Part shown: positions 24,777-25,461 of the stretch, one piece after another
Layout: each line of letters starts with the position of its first letter
How positions within the stretch are numbered: the stretch's first letter is position 1
Origin: Chara braunii
Taxonomy: Eukaryota > Streptophyta > Charophyceae > Charales > Characeae
NCBI GenBank assembly: GCA_003427395.1
Contig: BFEA01001097.1
Coordinates: forward strand, 26,935 to 52,395
Reading direction: 5' to 3'
DNA length: 25,461 nt
Made by a program: the position numbers and the translations under genes
Notes under the pieces: model-generated
Told to the model about the DNA's origin: nothing
Databases searched by the model: none
What the model saw: only the letters and a program-made list of their open reading frames with translations

Positions 24777-25461
24777 GTCCCAGAAAAACGAAACGAAAAG
24801 AAAAGAAAAGAAAAAAACATAGATGCAACATTGCAAAGTCTTTGGTCATTCTTTTTTTTTTTTTTTTTTTTGGAGCAACTCAAATTCATTCCGAATGAGA
24901 GACAGACAGAGGCCCGGGAATACACCTCGACAATACAACCCAGTACTTCAAACGTGCTCGGGCCATTACCCAGCTGTGGGCTTCTGGAAACCGGGTCCAG
25001 TGTCCCTCCTCTAAAGTACTCCAAAAAAATCAAGAAAAAGGATGAAAAACTTCTACCAAGCAGATTATCTAATCTCTTCTTCCGAGCCATGAATTGGCAA
25101 ATATAACTCAGAGCTAAAAGCCCCCTGATTGAGTTCCTATCTACCTCAACTTTCTTCAGTCCAACAAGCCACAAAATCCTACCCCTTAAGGCGTATTGGC
25201 CTCCGGGCGAAGGAGGATGGCAAGCTGCGCGCCGTGGGAAAACTCTAAAATGAAGAAGGGGCACTGGATCGGAAGGATCCGCGGCGAGGGAGCGGCCCTA
25301 AGGTTTTTTTAACGAATTGTTTCCTTTCCAGAAGCCATCTCGTGAGGGCGGGCACATGGGCAGAGGGAAGAGGACCGCAGATGATGGGGAATATCTGCAA
25401 AGGGAAGCCGTCGGATAGTAGAGTTTGTCGTAGTTTGTCGTTTCTTTTTTTTTTTTTTTTT
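24777..25461. other. Non-coding right flank with probable minus-strand retro-insert
   Basis: A GAAAA-type purine tract (24785-24818) is followed by a 20-T run (24852-24871) that reads as a poly(A) tail on the minus strand, so about 24872-25260 could be a minus-strand insert. Its minus-strand reading has an open frame without recognisable domains. The window ends in a 17-T run (25445-25461). No gene is supported. Confidence 0.4.

Noticed and set aside
24743-25264. 173-codon minus-strand ORF
   Set aside because: It runs through two homopolymer tracts and has no recognised domain; better explained as a retro-insert with poly(A) tail.

Overview
This window looks like repeat-rich, non-coding nuclear DNA of a eukaryote. 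I found no convincing host gene. Nearly all recognisable coding sequence belongs to two non-LTR retrotransposons (LINEs) in opposite orientation. Both carry an RT followed by a C-terminal CX2C...HX4C zinc-binding module of the zf-RVT type. The left LINE also has a gag-like ORF1 resembling DUF4283 plus a CCHC knuckle. That combination is typical of plant and streptophyte L1-type elements, so a land plant or charophyte alga (for example a Chara-like genome) is my best guess. This is an inference from element types, not an identification.

Layout. Positions 1 to about 10,400 (minus strand) hold a very large LINE, cut off at the window's left edge beyond its 3' stop codon. In transcription order it has: a tandemly duplicated leader; gag-like ORF1; a long Gln/Pro-rich extension in the same frame, broken by several stops; two further ORFs of unknown function, the second starting on an ATGA overlap; then ORF2 (endonuclease, RT, zinc-binding tail) with a one-base frameshift. 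Positions 10,400-12,350 hold GC-rich imperfect tandem repeats. Positions 12,348-12,732 hold a possible LINE ORF2 scrap beside a 529-base assembly gap (12,733-13,261).

Positions 13,262-20,650 form a dense zone of small repeats: a 36-bp palindromic tandem array, a (CT)n(CG)n microsatellite, a long-TIR MITE, two foldback (hairpin) families with several copies, a large diverged inverted duplication, a tRNA-derived SINE with poly(A) tail, and many A, T or purine tracts. One part (15,536-16,025) is almost certainly a sequencing-library artefact: a perfect 226-bp duplication separated by a head-to-head Tn5/Nextera mosaic-end palindrome.

Positions about 20,660-24,776 (plus strand) hold a 5'-truncated LINE ending in a 25-A tail. 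It is inactivated by an in-frame TAA and an 8-bp tandem duplication. The right end holds A/T tracts and probably a minus-strand retro-insert.

The LINEs supply the enzymology (nicking by EN, priming and copying by RT) that would also explain the SINE and the A-tailed fragments. The hairpin elements look like non-autonomous DNA elements with no transposase in the window. The most interesting points are the extra ORFs and long stop-interrupted ORF1 of the left LINE, and hairpin families whose two arms match each other within a copy while differing between copies.
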